The notes: generated by a model not told the origin, from the letters alone. Numbered from the stretch's first letter, positions 1 through 6,110 are shown. The stretch: 6,343 nt of DNA from Sulfuritalea sp. (GCA_026399445.1 JAPLRA010000120.1:1-6343), one strand, 5' to 3'. A program made the numbers and translations.

Positions 1-602
1 CATTCGCTGCGCGAAAAATAAGGCACCAGCTTGCGCCCTTCGAGTCGCCCGCGCAGGCGCAGGTGTTTGAGCTCGGGGTAGAGTTCGGCCAGTTCGACGA
101 CGATCATGTCCTCTGGCGGACCGAACACCGGGTGGGCATAGCCACGACTTTGCTGGCGGCTGCCCTTGAGGATCGGCTCGTAATAGCCGGTGATCAGCCC
201 GCTGCGCGAGCCATCGGGATTGACCAGCGCCCAGGGACGGAATTGCGCCTCGAACCAGGCGCGCAGCGCCGCTGCGGATTTGTCGTCCACGCTGCGCGCG
301 GAATTGCAGACCGGCTGCCACTGCGCCTGCCGTTCAAGGCTGCGGCAACTGGCGAGCAAGGCAGCGAACGTCACGCCGGGATCGTCGTCGTTCCAGCCCG
401 GAAGCTCGCCCCAATCGGCCGTCTGCAGGGGCTTCTCGGCTGGCTTGGGTGGCACCACGGGCGGGCACACCGGGCAGACGGGGCACGCGGCGGGGATGGC
501 GCAGGCGTCGGCGCGCGTGTCGGGCGGGACGGGCAGCGGCGTGCAGCCGGCGACGGCCAGCAGCGCCAACAAGGCGATCGGGACAGGGAAGGTTCGAAAC
601 AT
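1..602 (-). CDS. mltA: MltA-type membrane-bound lytic murein transglycosylase, lipoprotein (partial, C-terminus beyond left edge)
   Basis: Read on the minus strand from ATG at 602-600, the frame stays open for 200 codons to the window edge, so the C-terminal part is missing. The N-terminus is a lipoprotein signal: MFRTF, a hydrophobic stretch at residues 8-18, and lipobox VAGC with the acylated cysteine at C20. Position +2 is Thr, not Asp, which by the usual Lol rule predicts outer-membrane sorting. Residues 21-60 are a Pro/Cys-rich linker. From about residue 62 the sequence resembles the MltA family, most clearly GLITGYYEP at 135-143 and GRKLVPYFSR near 189-198. MltA enzymes cleave peptidoglycan glycan strands to 1,6-anhydromuropeptides. 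The catalytic Asp of the family lies in the part outside the window and cannot be checked. The gene is divergent from the ATPase gene at 649. No clear Shine-Dalgarno precedes the ATG, but the signal peptide starts there and no better upstream start exists. Confidence 0.9.
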   Translation of the reverse strand, partial: MFRTFPVPIALLALLAVAGCTPLPVPPDTRADACAIPAACPVCPVCPPVVPPKPAEKPLQTADWGELPGWNDDDPGVTFAALLASCRSLERQAQWQPVCNSARSVDDKSAAALRAWFEAQFRPWALVNPDGSRSGLITGYYEPILKGSRQQSRGYAHPVFGPPEDMIVVELAELYPELKHLRLRGRLEGRKLVPYFSRSE

Positions 603-648
603 GAATCTGCTAAAGTGCCATGCTTTCAAGAGCCCGCAAGCTTAACCG
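603..648. promoter_or_regulatory. 46-bp divergent intergenic region, possible promoter for the ATPase gene
   Basis: This is the only gap between divergent genes in the window, so promoters for one or both should lie here or just inside the genes. On the plus strand TGCTAAAGT at 608-616 resembles an extended -10 element (TGn then TAAAGT, four of six matches to TATAAT), about 33 bp before the ATG at 649. No matching -35 is visible at the right distance. On the minus strand no convincing -35/-10 pair was seen for mltA. The assignment rests on gene arrangement more than on motif quality. Confidence 0.25.
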
Positions 649-1125
649 ATGTCCGGCCTGACCCGCGCCCTTGCACCAATGATGAATCGCCTCGATGCGC
701 CGCCCCTGCCGCCGACCGACTGGTCGGCCACGGCCTTCCGCTGGCGCACGCGCGGTGGACGCGGCTGGCTCGAGGCGGTCAAACAGCCGCACCGCATCCG
801 CTTCGAGGACTTGCAGGGCGTCGAGGACCAGAAGCAGCGCATCGCGCAGAACACCAAACAGTTCGTGAACAAGCGCAGCGCCAACAACGTGCTGCTGACC
901 GGCGCGCGCGGCACCGGCAAGAGTTCGCTGGTCAAGGCCGTGTTGAACCAGTTCGCCGCCAAGGGACTGCGGCTGATCGAAGTGGACAAGGGCGATCTGG
1001 TGCATCTGCCGGACATCGTCGACCTGATCGCCGGTCGCCGTGAGCGCGTCATCATCTTCTGCGACGATCTTTCCTTCGAGTCGGGCGAGCCCGGCTACAA
1101 GGCGATAAAGAGCAGGTATGCCTGA
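649..1125 (+). CDS. DUF815 family AAA+ ATPase, N-terminal part (gene split by a lesion)
   Basis: 158-codon frame from ATG at 649 to TGA at 1123-1125. It matches the start of DUF815 (PF05673-type) ATP-binding proteins of about 280-290 residues. Visible elements are the DWSATAFRWR segment at residues 24-33, the FEDLQGVEDQK segment at 52-62, Walker A GARGTGKSS at 85-93 with Lys91, and Walker B VIIFCDDLSF at 134-143 with Asp139/Asp140. The match runs through GYKAIK at 149-154, then leaves the family at SRYA and stops. The rest (sensor 1 onward) continues in the +1 frame from 1118. This half alone lacks sensor 1, the arginine finger and sensor 2, so it should not be an active ATPase by itself. ATG codons at 679 and 682 are possible alternative starts. 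No strong ribosome binding site precedes any of them. The family's biological role is poorly defined. The gene precedes the Nudix fusion gene, apparently in one transcript. Confidence 0.85.
   Translation: MSGLTRALAPMMNRLDAPPLPPTDWSATAFRWRTRGGRGWLEAVKQPHRIRFEDLQGVEDQKQRIAQNTKQFVNKRSANNVLLTGARGTGKSSLVKAVLNQFAAKGLRLIEVDKGDLVHLPDIVDLIAGRRERVIIFCDDLSFESGEPGYKAIKSRYA
1107..1125 (+). other. Lesion joining the two ATPase frames: apparent net deletion of about 20 bp
   Basis: Family members as I recall them carry about 11 residues, including a Leu-Asp-Gly motif, between the YKAxK segment after Walker B and the DNxLxYATSNRRH strand. Here only 13 nt separate the last matching Lys codon (1107-1109) from the Asp codon of DNLLVYATSN (1124-1126). 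That implies roughly 20 nt missing, which also shifts the frame. The codons before the break (ATA at 1104-1106, AGG at 1113-1115) are uncommon for this GC-rich sequence. The junction leaves ATG at 1118-1120 overlapping TGA at 1123-1125. It could be a true mutation or an assembly error. Confidence 0.7.
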
Positions 1126-1495
1126 CAACCTGCTGGTGTATGCGACCTCCAACCGCCGTCACCTGATGCCGGAAAAGATGTCGGAGAACCTCGAGACCAA
1201 GTACAACGCCGATGGCGATATTCATCCCGGCGAGACCACCGAGGAGAAGGTGTCGCTCTCCGAGCGCTTCGGCTTGTGGCTGTCCTTCTATCCCTTCGGC
1301 CAGGACCACTACCTCGAAATCTGCGCCCACTGGATGGCCGAATTCGGCATGGCGCCGCAGCAGATCGAGGCGGCGCGTGGCGAGGCCCTGCAATGGACGC
1401 TGATGCGCGGTTCGCGCAGCGGCCGCGTCGCCTGGCAGTTCGCCCGCGACTACGCCGGGCGTCACGCGAAGAAGAAACCCGTCGCCGCGAAGTGA
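1118..1495 (+). CDS. DUF815 family AAA+ ATPase, C-terminal part (gene split by a lesion)
   Basis: 125-codon frame ending at TGA 1493-1495. It starts inside the family, not at a natural N-terminus: PDNLLVYATSNRRH at residues 2-15 is the sensor-1 strand (Asn12), followed by LMPEKMSEN, then EEKVSLSERFG near 42-52 (likely arginine-finger region), and a C-terminal SGRVAWQFARDY around 100-111 (sensor-2-like). Joined to the 649-1109 part it would give a nearly complete family protein lacking only about 10 residues. If translated separately, ATG at 1118 lies 8 nt before the end of the upstream frame, with only a weak purine-rich AAAGAG at 1107-1112 ahead, so re-initiation is conceivable but unproven. 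The stop overlaps the GTG start of the Nudix fusion gene by 4 bp. I read the two pieces as one damaged gene. Confidence 0.8.
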   Translation: MPDNLLVYATSNRRHLMPEKMSENLETKYNADGDIHPGETTEEKVSLSERFGLWLSFYPFGQDHYLEICAHWMAEFGMAPQQIEAARGEALQWTLMRGSRSGRVAWQFARDYAGRHAKKKPVAAK

Positions 1496-2442
1496 GGAAA
1501 ATCACCGAAGTCGCTGCCGCCGTCATCGAACGGCCGGGAGCCGACGGCCGTATCGAGTTCCTGCTCGGCCAGCGCGCGCCGGGAACCTTCTACCCCGGAT
1601 TCTGGGAATTCCCCGGCGGCAAGGTCGAGCCCGGAGAAACGCCGCACGACGCGCTGGTGCGCGAGCTTCGCGAGGAACTCGGCATCGAGGTGACGCGCGC
1701 CGATCCTTGGCTGCGCCGCCAGCATGAATACGAACATGCCCATGTCCGGCTCGACTTTTTCCGGGTCCGCGAATGGCACGGCGAACTGCACGACCACGTG
1801 CACAGCGCGCTGGCCTGGCAGAGGGCCGAGGCCCTGAATGTTGCGCCGATGCTGCCAGCCAATGCGCCGGTGCTGGCAGCGCTGGCCTTGCCGGATTTTT
1901 ACGCCATCACCCATGCCCATGAAATTGGCATCGACGCGCAGCTCATGGCATTGGTCCATGCGCTGGAGGGCGGCCTCAAGCTGGTGCAATTGCGCGAGCA
2001 GGCGCTTGATGCGGCGCGGCGTTCCGCCTTTGTCCACGCCGCGGTGGATCTTTGCCATCAGTATGGCGCGCGCGCTCTGGTCAATGGTGATGCGGACCTC
2101 GCTCAAGCTTCGGGTGCGGATGGCGTGCATTTGCCGGCGCAGCAACTGGCGATGCAAAGCCAGCGGCCGAAGTTTCCGCTGGTCGCCGCCTCCTGCCATT
2201 TCGCGGCAGAACTTGAAACAGCAGCAACTCTAGGCTGCGACTTTGCGGTGTTCGGTCCCGTGCGTGCGACGGCCACACATCCGGGTACCGCAGGAATCGG
2301 CTGGGACAATTTTGCGGCCTCAGTCGGCGTACCGCCACTGCCGACTTTCTCCCTGGGCGGGGTCTCGCGAGCTGATTGTGATGTTGCGCAGCGCGCCGGC
2401 GCTCACGGCATTGCGGCGATCCGCGCCGCGTGGGACAGCTAA
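1492..2442 (+). CDS. Nudix (MutT-type) hydrolase fused to a thiamine-phosphate-synthase/TenI-like domain
   Basis: 316 codons from GTG at 1492-1494, which overlaps the ATPase stop (GTGA). This start puts the Nudix strand ITEVAAAVI at residues 4-12, where MutT proteins begin. A longer open frame upstream runs through the ATPase gene and is spurious. Residues 1 to about 130 are a Nudix domain: WEFPGGKVEPGE at 38-49 and a complete Nudix box from Gly43 through Glu49 and R57-E-L-R-E-E-L-G-I65, very like MutT, which removes 8-oxo-dGTP. Residues from about 135 to 313 fold-match ThiE/TenI: QLRE at 167-170, LVNGD at 197-201, GVHLP at 211-215, GPVRATATHPG at 255-265 and LGGV at 288-291. Expected ThiE metal-binding Asp positions are Gly199 and Gln218, and the usual Lys after QxRE is Gln171, so TMP synthase activity is doubtful. 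Fusions of this kind are known in beta- and gammaproteobacteria near yacG/zapD/coaE; the role of the second domain is unsettled. Confidence 0.9.
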   Translation: MRKITEVAAAVIERPGADGRIEFLLGQRAPGTFYPGFWEFPGGKVEPGETPHDALVRELREELGIEVTRADPWLRRQHEYEHAHVRLDFFRVREWHGELHDHVHSALAWQRAEALNVAPMLPANAPVLAALALPDFYAITHAHEIGIDAQLMALVHALEGGLKLVQLREQALDAARRSAFVHAAVDLCHQYGARALVNGDADLAQASGADGVHLPAQQLAMQSQRPKFPLVAASCHFAAELETAATLGCDFAVFGPVRATATHPGTAGIGWDNFAASVGVPPLPTFSLGGVSRADCDVAQRAGAHGIAAIRAAWDS

Positions 2443-2445
2443 GCT

Positions 2446-2643
2446 TTACTCGGACTGGTCTTCCGGATGAGGCTCTTCCGTTGCCTCGATGCGATAACCG
2501 TCTGTTGCCCATGCAACGAAATCGATGCCCTTGCAGCGTGCCGAGCAAAATGGCCGGTGGCGATTTTCGGCAGTCCATTCGACATCCGCCCCGCATTTCG
2601 GGCAGGCGACGATACGCGGCGTAGCGGCTCTTACAGGTTGCAC
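2446..2643 (-). CDS. yacG: DNA gyrase inhibitor YacG, zinc-binding
   Basis: Small zinc-ribbon protein of 65 residues if started at GTG 2643-2641, the same length as E. coli YacG. The zinc ligands are clear: C14-x2-C17 (CPKC) and C33-x3-C37 (CSARC), with the typical NRHRPFCSARC and GIDFVAWA segments between residues 26 and 45 and an acidic tail (EEPHPEDQSE). YacG binds the GyrB subunit of DNA gyrase and blocks DNA binding. The start is not obvious. No ATG exists in the frame near the expected N-terminus, and GTG 2643 is the nearest usable codon; it overlaps the 3' end of zapD by 13 nt, consistent with translational coupling. The stop TAA at 2448-2446 lies 3 bp from the stop of the convergent Nudix fusion gene. 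Last gene of the coaE-zapD-yacG run. Confidence 0.9.
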   Translation of the reverse strand: MQPVRAATPRIVACPKCGADVEWTAENRHRPFCSARCKGIDFVAWATDGYRIEATEEPHPEDQSE

Positions 2644-3386
2644 AGCGTAAGTTCGAAATGCACCGTCGAGTCGATTTGCCGCGGCCGCTGGTCCATGTCG
2701 GGACGCAGGAAGCGGATGTTGATGGCGAACTTGCCGGCGGAAATTTCCGGCAGGCAGGGATCGCCCTGCCCCGTCTTCAAGCGGATCAATTGTGCGCTGC
2801 GGCCGCTCAGCATCAACTGAAAGGCGCCGCGCTGGGCCGTCTGCTGCTCGGTGCGACCCGAGGAGCGCAGCAGGCGCAGCACGATCGCGAGGCCGTCGCG
2901 GATCGGCATCATGGGGGCAATCCAGCCGCGAATGTCCTGCTGGCGCAACGCCGGATCGCGATGCCGCCAGTAGTGATAACCCGGCAGGTCGAACTCGCAG
3001 ACGCCTCCGGGGATCGCGGCGCGGTTCTTGATGGTCATCAGCCATTCGTTCTCGCGCAGGTAGTGGCCGATCTTGCCGTGCATGGCGAGTAGCAGCGAAC
3101 TGGCCTGCTCGATTTCGTAGAGCGCGCCGGAGAGGGCGTCCTCGGAAATTTCGGGGTTGTTGCGGAAGGACAGCAGTATCTGGCGCTGGCGTTCGAGTTC
3201 CTGCACCAGGTCGAATTTCAGTTCGGCGCGGCCGGCAACTTCGAGAATCTCGAACAGCGTGACCAGCGCGACGTGGTGCTCCAATGCACCTTCGGCGCTC
3301 GCGAAATGCGTGACCTTGTCGAACAGATCTTCAAGTCGCAATAGCGTGCGAACGCGCTCGCTGAGAGGGTATTCGTAGGTAATCAC
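2631..3386 (-). CDS. zapD: Cell division protein ZapD (FtsZ-bundling factor)
   Basis: 251 residues, near the 247 of E. coli ZapD (formerly YacF). It acts in the cytoplasm at the Z-ring, cross-linking FtsZ filaments. Matches to the family run end to end: TYEYPLSERVRTLLRLEDL at residues 3-21 against the E. coli EHPLNEKMRTWLRIE start, KIGHYLRE at 105-112, IPGGVCEFDLPGYHYW at 125-140, and KFAINIRF at 219-226. I chose GTG at 3386-3384 because it aligns with the known N-terminus. A longer reading from TTG 3437 adds 17 residues with no family counterpart. No strong Shine-Dalgarno is visible. The gene follows coaE after 54 bp, the widest gap in this minus-strand cluster apart from the edges, and overlaps the proposed yacG start. 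Confidence 0.93.
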   Translation of the reverse strand: MITYEYPLSERVRTLLRLEDLFDKVTHFASAEGALEHHVALVTLFEILEVAGRAELKFDLVQELERQRQILLSFRNNPEISEDALSGALYEIEQASSLLLAMHGKIGHYLRENEWLMTIKNRAAIPGGVCEFDLPGYHYWRHRDPALRQQDIRGWIAPMMPIRDGLAIVLRLLRSSGRTEQQTAQRGAFQLMLSGRSAQLIRLKTGQGDPCLPEISAGKFAINIRFLRPDMDQRPRQIDSTVHFELTLCNL

Positions 3387-3415
3387 ACGCCAGCCGAATG
3401 GAGAAAATTGTTTAG

Positions 3416-3444
3416 ATTGTGACCCAATTCGGTGCAAACCTCAA
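3416..3444 (-). promoter_or_regulatory. Candidate internal promoter upstream of zapD
   Basis: Reading the minus strand, TTGAGG (3444-3439, four of six matches to TTGACA, overlapping the coaE stop) is followed after exactly 17 nt by CACAAT (3421-3416, four of six matches to TATAAT). The region after it is AT-richer than its surroundings. Transcription would start about 20 nt before the zapD GTG. Motif quality is modest, and a chance match is possible. Confidence 0.3.
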
Positions 3445-4055
3445 CTGACACCGCGGGAAAGCTCCATATACCGGTGGTGCAAACGCTCTATCTGCGGCGC
3501 CAATCCGGCAAGTGCTCCATCGTTGTCGATGACGTCGTCGGCGGCCGCCAGACGCTCGGCCCGCGTCGCCTGCGCCGCAAGAATGCGCTCGATCTCGCTC
3601 CTGGCAAGGTCGCTGCGGCTCACGACGCGCTCGATCTGCGTGCTCTCCGCACAGTCGACCACGGTAATCCGGTTCACGCGTTTGCGGTAATCACCGGACT
3701 CGATCAGCAGCGGCACCATCAAGATGGCATAGGCCGCGCTGGCTGGTTTATGCGCGATCTGGCGTTCGCTTTCGGTGCGAATCAGCGGATGCAGGATGGC
3801 TTCCAGGCGCTTGCGTGTCGACGGGTCGGCAAAGACCAGGGCGCGCATCACGGCGCGGTCCAGGGCGCCGTCGATGCTTGCCGCGGCTTCGCCGAATTCG
3901 GCGCGAATCGCGGCCATGGCGGCGCCGCCGGGCGCGGTCAGGGCGTGGGCAATGGCGTCGGTGTCGACTACGGTGATGCCGCGTTGGGCGAACAGTTCGG
4001 CGACGGCGCTTTTGCCGCTGCCGATGCCGCCGGTGAGTCCGACCACATAGGACAT
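3441..4055 (-). CDS. coaE: Dephospho-CoA kinase
   Basis: 204 residues from ATG 4055-4053, the normal length for CoaE. It phosphorylates the 3'-hydroxyl of the ribose in dephospho-CoA, the last step of coenzyme A synthesis, in the cytoplasm. The P-loop GGIGSGKS sits at residues 9-16 with Lys15, and DTD at 31-33 matches the catalytic Asp region at the same numbering as E. coli CoaE. Further family signatures are HPLIR at 89-93, VVDC near 132-135, the lid-like segment ERVVSRSDLARSEIERILAAQ at about 142-162, and ADDVIDNDG at 172-180. All expected landmarks are present. It follows the SPOR-like gene after 7 bp and leads into zapD. In many relatives coaE follows the prepilin peptidase gene pilD, which is not seen here. 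Confidence 0.97.
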   Translation of the reverse strand: MSYVVGLTGGIGSGKSAVAELFAQRGITVVDTDAIAHALTAPGGAAMAAIRAEFGEAAASIDGALDRAVMRALVFADPSTRKRLEAILHPLIRTESERQIAHKPASAAYAILMVPLLIESGDYRKRVNRITVVDCAESTQIERVVSRSDLARSEIERILAAQATRAERLAAADDVIDNDGALAGLAPQIERLHHRYMELSRGVS

Positions 4056-4062
4056 CGCTCGG

Positions 4063-4707
4063 CTACGACGCGCACTCGCCGATGGCGGCGTCGGCGTAGG
4101 GCGCGATCAGTTTCGGCAGTTGCTGCAGCAGCGTTGATTCCGGGGCGCGCGCCTCGACCTGTGCCTTCAGCGCAGGTTGTTCGCGGCCGTCGACGCGTGC
4201 CGACTTGATGCCACGTTTCGTCAGCCCCTGCAGGAAGGCTATGGCGGCAGCGTTGGTGTCGAAGCGGCCCAGAACGATTTCATGGCGGCCGCCCTCGAGT
4301 GCGACGTCGGTTTGCTCCTTGATGCCGAAGCGGGTCAGTTCGGCGAGTTTCTTGTCGGCTGCCGCCTTGTTGGCAAGTTCGCTGATGACGACCAGATGAA
4401 GCGTCGGCCCCGCCACCGGCGAAACCTTGGCTTCGCCGCCCACCGCCTCCACGGCGGCCTTCAAAGCCTCGGCGTCGGCCGTCGCCAGACCGCTGACCAC
4501 GCGACACGCCGTGGCTTCCTTCTTTACTGCCGGAGCCGGTGCCGGCGTCTGTCCTTCACGCACGATGCGCAGCTTCTCCGCGTGCAATTGCTGCGCGAGT
4601 CGCTGCGGTTCGTGGCCTTCGTCGGATGCGCCAAAATAGCCTTGCGTCCAGGCGAAGAAAAGCAGATTGGCGAAAACCAGCAGAAAGAAGAACAGCCGGA
4701 TGGCCAC
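4063..4707 (-). CDS. Single-pass membrane protein with a SPOR-like domain
   Basis: 214 residues from GTG 4707-4705. Residues 3-20 are a strongly hydrophobic, Phe/Leu-rich segment following one Arg, typical of an uncleaved N-terminal anchor, so most of the protein should be periplasmic. Residues 30-66 form an Ala/Pro/Glu-rich linker. From about 66 to 178 the pattern fits the SPOR-containing proteins of betaproteobacteria: a Cys68-centred strand, LHLVVIS at 103-109, a helix AAADKKLAELTRFGI, then HEIVLGRFDTNAAAIAFLQGL at about 142-162 and GIKSARV. SPOR domains bind denuded peptidoglycan at division sites. The assignment comes from residue pattern only, and SPOR sequences are weakly conserved. 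A GAGG at 4715-4712 lying over the trpB stop codon supports the GTG start and coupling to trpB. The C-terminal tail of about 35 residues has no recognised motif. Confidence 0.75.
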   Translation of the reverse strand: MAIRLFFFLLVFANLLFFAWTQGYFGASDEGHEPQRLAQQLHAEKLRIVREGQTPAPAPAVKKEATACRVVSGLATADAEALKAAVEAVGGEAKVSPVAGPTLHLVVISELANKAAADKKLAELTRFGIKEQTDVALEGGRHEIVLGRFDTNAAAIAFLQGLTKRGIKSARVDGREQPALKAQVEARAPESTLLQQLPKLIAPYADAAIGECAS

Positions 4708-4716
4708 GCCGCCTCA
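4708..4716 (-). promoter_or_regulatory. Shine-Dalgarno over the trpB stop, setting the SPOR gene start
   Basis: On the minus strand the trpB stop TGA runs into TGAGGCGGC immediately before the GTG at 4707. The GAGG lies 4 nt from the start codon, making this GTG the likely start and suggesting that ribosomes finishing trpB re-initiate here. Confidence 0.5.
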
Positions 4717-6078
4717 GCCAACCTTCGGCAGTTTCGCCAGCGAGGCCTGAATGGCTTCGGCCGGGTACTCGAAGTCCTGCAGCTTGCCGGCGAAGTAGCT
4801 TTCGTAGGCGGTCATGTCGAAGTGGCCGTGACCGGAGAGGTTGAAGAACAGTGTCTTCGGCTCGCCGCTGGCTTTGCAGCGCAGGGCTTCGTCGATGCAG
4901 GCGCGGATGCCGTGGGCGGATTCGGGCGCCGGGATGATGCCTTCGGCGCGGGCGAACATCACGCCGGCTTCGAAGGTGGCGGTCTGCGGCACGGCGACGG
5001 CTTCGATCAGCTTCTCGTGGTAGAGCTGCGAGACCAGCGGCGAATCGCCGTGATAGCGCAAGCCGCCGGCATGGATGCCCGGCGGCATGAAGTCGTGGCC
5101 GAGCGTGTACATCTTCATCAGCGGCGTGAAGCCGGTGGCGTCGCCGTAGTCGTAGGCATAGACACCCTTGGTCAGCGTCGGGCAGGAGGCCGGCTCGACG
5201 GCGACGAAGCGGATTTTCTGCGCACGCTTGTCTCCTGCCGCTGCATCGCCGAGGAAGGGGAAGCTGACGCCGGCGAAATTGCTGCCACCACCACAGGGGG
5301 CGAAGATCATGTCCGGATATTCGCCGAATTTCTCGAACTGCTTTTTGGCTTCCTGGCCGACGATGGTCTGGTGCAGCAGCACATGGTTGAGTACAGAACC
5401 CAGGGTGTACTTGCTGCCCGGCGTCGATACCGTGGCTTCGACTGCCTCGGAAATGGCGATGCCGAGGCTGCCCTGATTGTCCGGATCGGCCGCCAGGATG
5501 TCGCGTCCGGTCTTGGTCTGGTTGGACGGGCTGGCAATCACCTCGCCACCGAAGGTCTGCATCATCAGGCGGCGATAGGGCTTCTGGTCGTAGCTGACCT
5601 TGACCATGAAAATCTTCACCGGCATGCCGAACATCTGGCCGGCGAAGGCCAGCGACGAGCCCCACTGGCCGGCGCCGGTTTCGGTCACCAGACGCTGGGT
5701 GCCGGCGATCTTGTTGAGGTAGGCCTGCGGCACCGCCGAGTTGGGTTTATGCGAGCCGGATGGCGAGACGCCTTCGTACTTGTAGAAAATCTTGGCCGGC
5801 GTGCCCAGCATCTGCTCCAGCCGCACGGCGCGGCACAGCGGGCTTGGCCGCCACAGCGCGTAGATCTGGCGCACTTCGTCAGGAATCTTGATCCAGCGCT
5901 CGGCGGACATCTCCTGCTCGAGGATCGGGCCGGGGAAGATCGCCAGCATCTGTTCCGGGCCGACCGGCTTGCCGTCCGGGCCGAGGGGCGGAGACGGCGG
6001 ATTCTTCAGGTCGGCGGCGATGTTGTACCAGTGAGTCGGGATTTCGTTTTGGTCGAGAACGATGCGGGTCTGGCTCAT
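4714..6078 (-). CDS. trpB: TrpB2-type, PLP-dependent tryptophan synthase beta-like protein
   Basis: 454 residues from ATG 6078-6076, longer than classical TrpB (about 400) and typical of the TrpB2 / TIGR01415 group. The N-terminal extension (WYNIAADLKNPPSPPLGPDG, 17-36) is a hallmark of that group. Key sites are the PLP lysine in GSHKPNSA (Lys111), TETGAGQWG at 132-140 with Glu133 in the place of the catalytic Glu of TrpB, a phosphate-binding loop CGGGSN at 262-267, and LSGHGHFD at 414-421. TrpB catalyses formation of tryptophan from indole and serine. TrpB2 enzymes often act without TrpA, and some may serve as indole-salvage or serine-using enzymes. No trpA is visible in the window, so the physiological role is open. 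A good Shine-Dalgarno sits 5 nt ahead of the ATG. It lies 32 bp after speD and 6 bp before the SPOR-like gene. Confidence 0.93.
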   Translation of the reverse strand: MSQTRIVLDQNEIPTHWYNIAADLKNPPSPPLGPDGKPVGPEQMLAIFPGPILEQEMSAERWIKIPDEVRQIYALWRPSPLCRAVRLEQMLGTPAKIFYKYEGVSPSGSHKPNSAVPQAYLNKIAGTQRLVTETGAGQWGSSLAFAGQMFGMPVKIFMVKVSYDQKPYRRLMMQTFGGEVIASPSNQTKTGRDILAADPDNQGSLGIAISEAVEATVSTPGSKYTLGSVLNHVLLHQTIVGQEAKKQFEKFGEYPDMIFAPCGGGSNFAGVSFPFLGDAAAGDKRAQKIRFVAVEPASCPTLTKGVYAYDYGDATGFTPLMKMYTLGHDFMPPGIHAGGLRYHGDSPLVSQLYHEKLIEAVAVPQTATFEAGVMFARAEGIIPAPESAHGIRACIDEALRCKASGEPKTLFFNLSGHGHFDMTAYESYFAGKLQDFEYPAEAIQASLAKLPKVG

Positions 6079-6083
6079 GGGTT

Positions 6084-6090
6084 TCTCCCT
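6084..6090 (-). promoter_or_regulatory. Ribosome binding site of trpB
   Basis: AGGGAGA on the minus strand, 5 nt before the ATG at 6078, is the clearest Shine-Dalgarno in the window and fixes the trpB start. The 32-bp gap between speD and trpB holds this site and no obvious terminator, consistent with co-transcription. Confidence 0.75.
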
Positions 6091-6110
6091 GAAGATTTTG
6101 ATATGGGTGC

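Noticed and set aside
63..1043. Plus-strand open frame of 326 codons spanning mltA and the ATPase gene
   Set aside because: It crosses two divergent genes with clear motifs in other frames, and its Arg/Gly/Ala-rich translation is typical of a shadow frame.
1276..1491. Upstream extension of the Nudix fusion frame
   Set aside because: It overlaps the C-terminal half of the ATPase in another frame and is not Nudix-like; the domain begins at the GTG at 1492.
2731..2755. Imperfect inverted repeat centred on GGAAATTTCC
   Set aside because: It lies inside zapD coding sequence, has no T-run after it, and encodes conserved family residues (EISAGKF), so it is not a terminator or operator that I can support.
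3387..3437. N-terminal extension of ZapD from TTG 3437
   Set aside because: The extra 17 residues have no counterpart in ZapD, and GTG 3386 aligns with the known N-terminus.
5068..5090. GC-rich inverted repeat (CCGCCGG...CCGGCGG type)
   Set aside because: Inside trpB, encoding PPGIHAGG; the symmetry follows from Gly/Pro codons, and no U-tract is present.
4556..5665. Minus-strand frame of 369 codons inside trpB
   Set aside because: Same strand as trpB but a shifted frame; Arg-rich low-complexity translation with no motif, while the trpB frame carries every catalytic signature.
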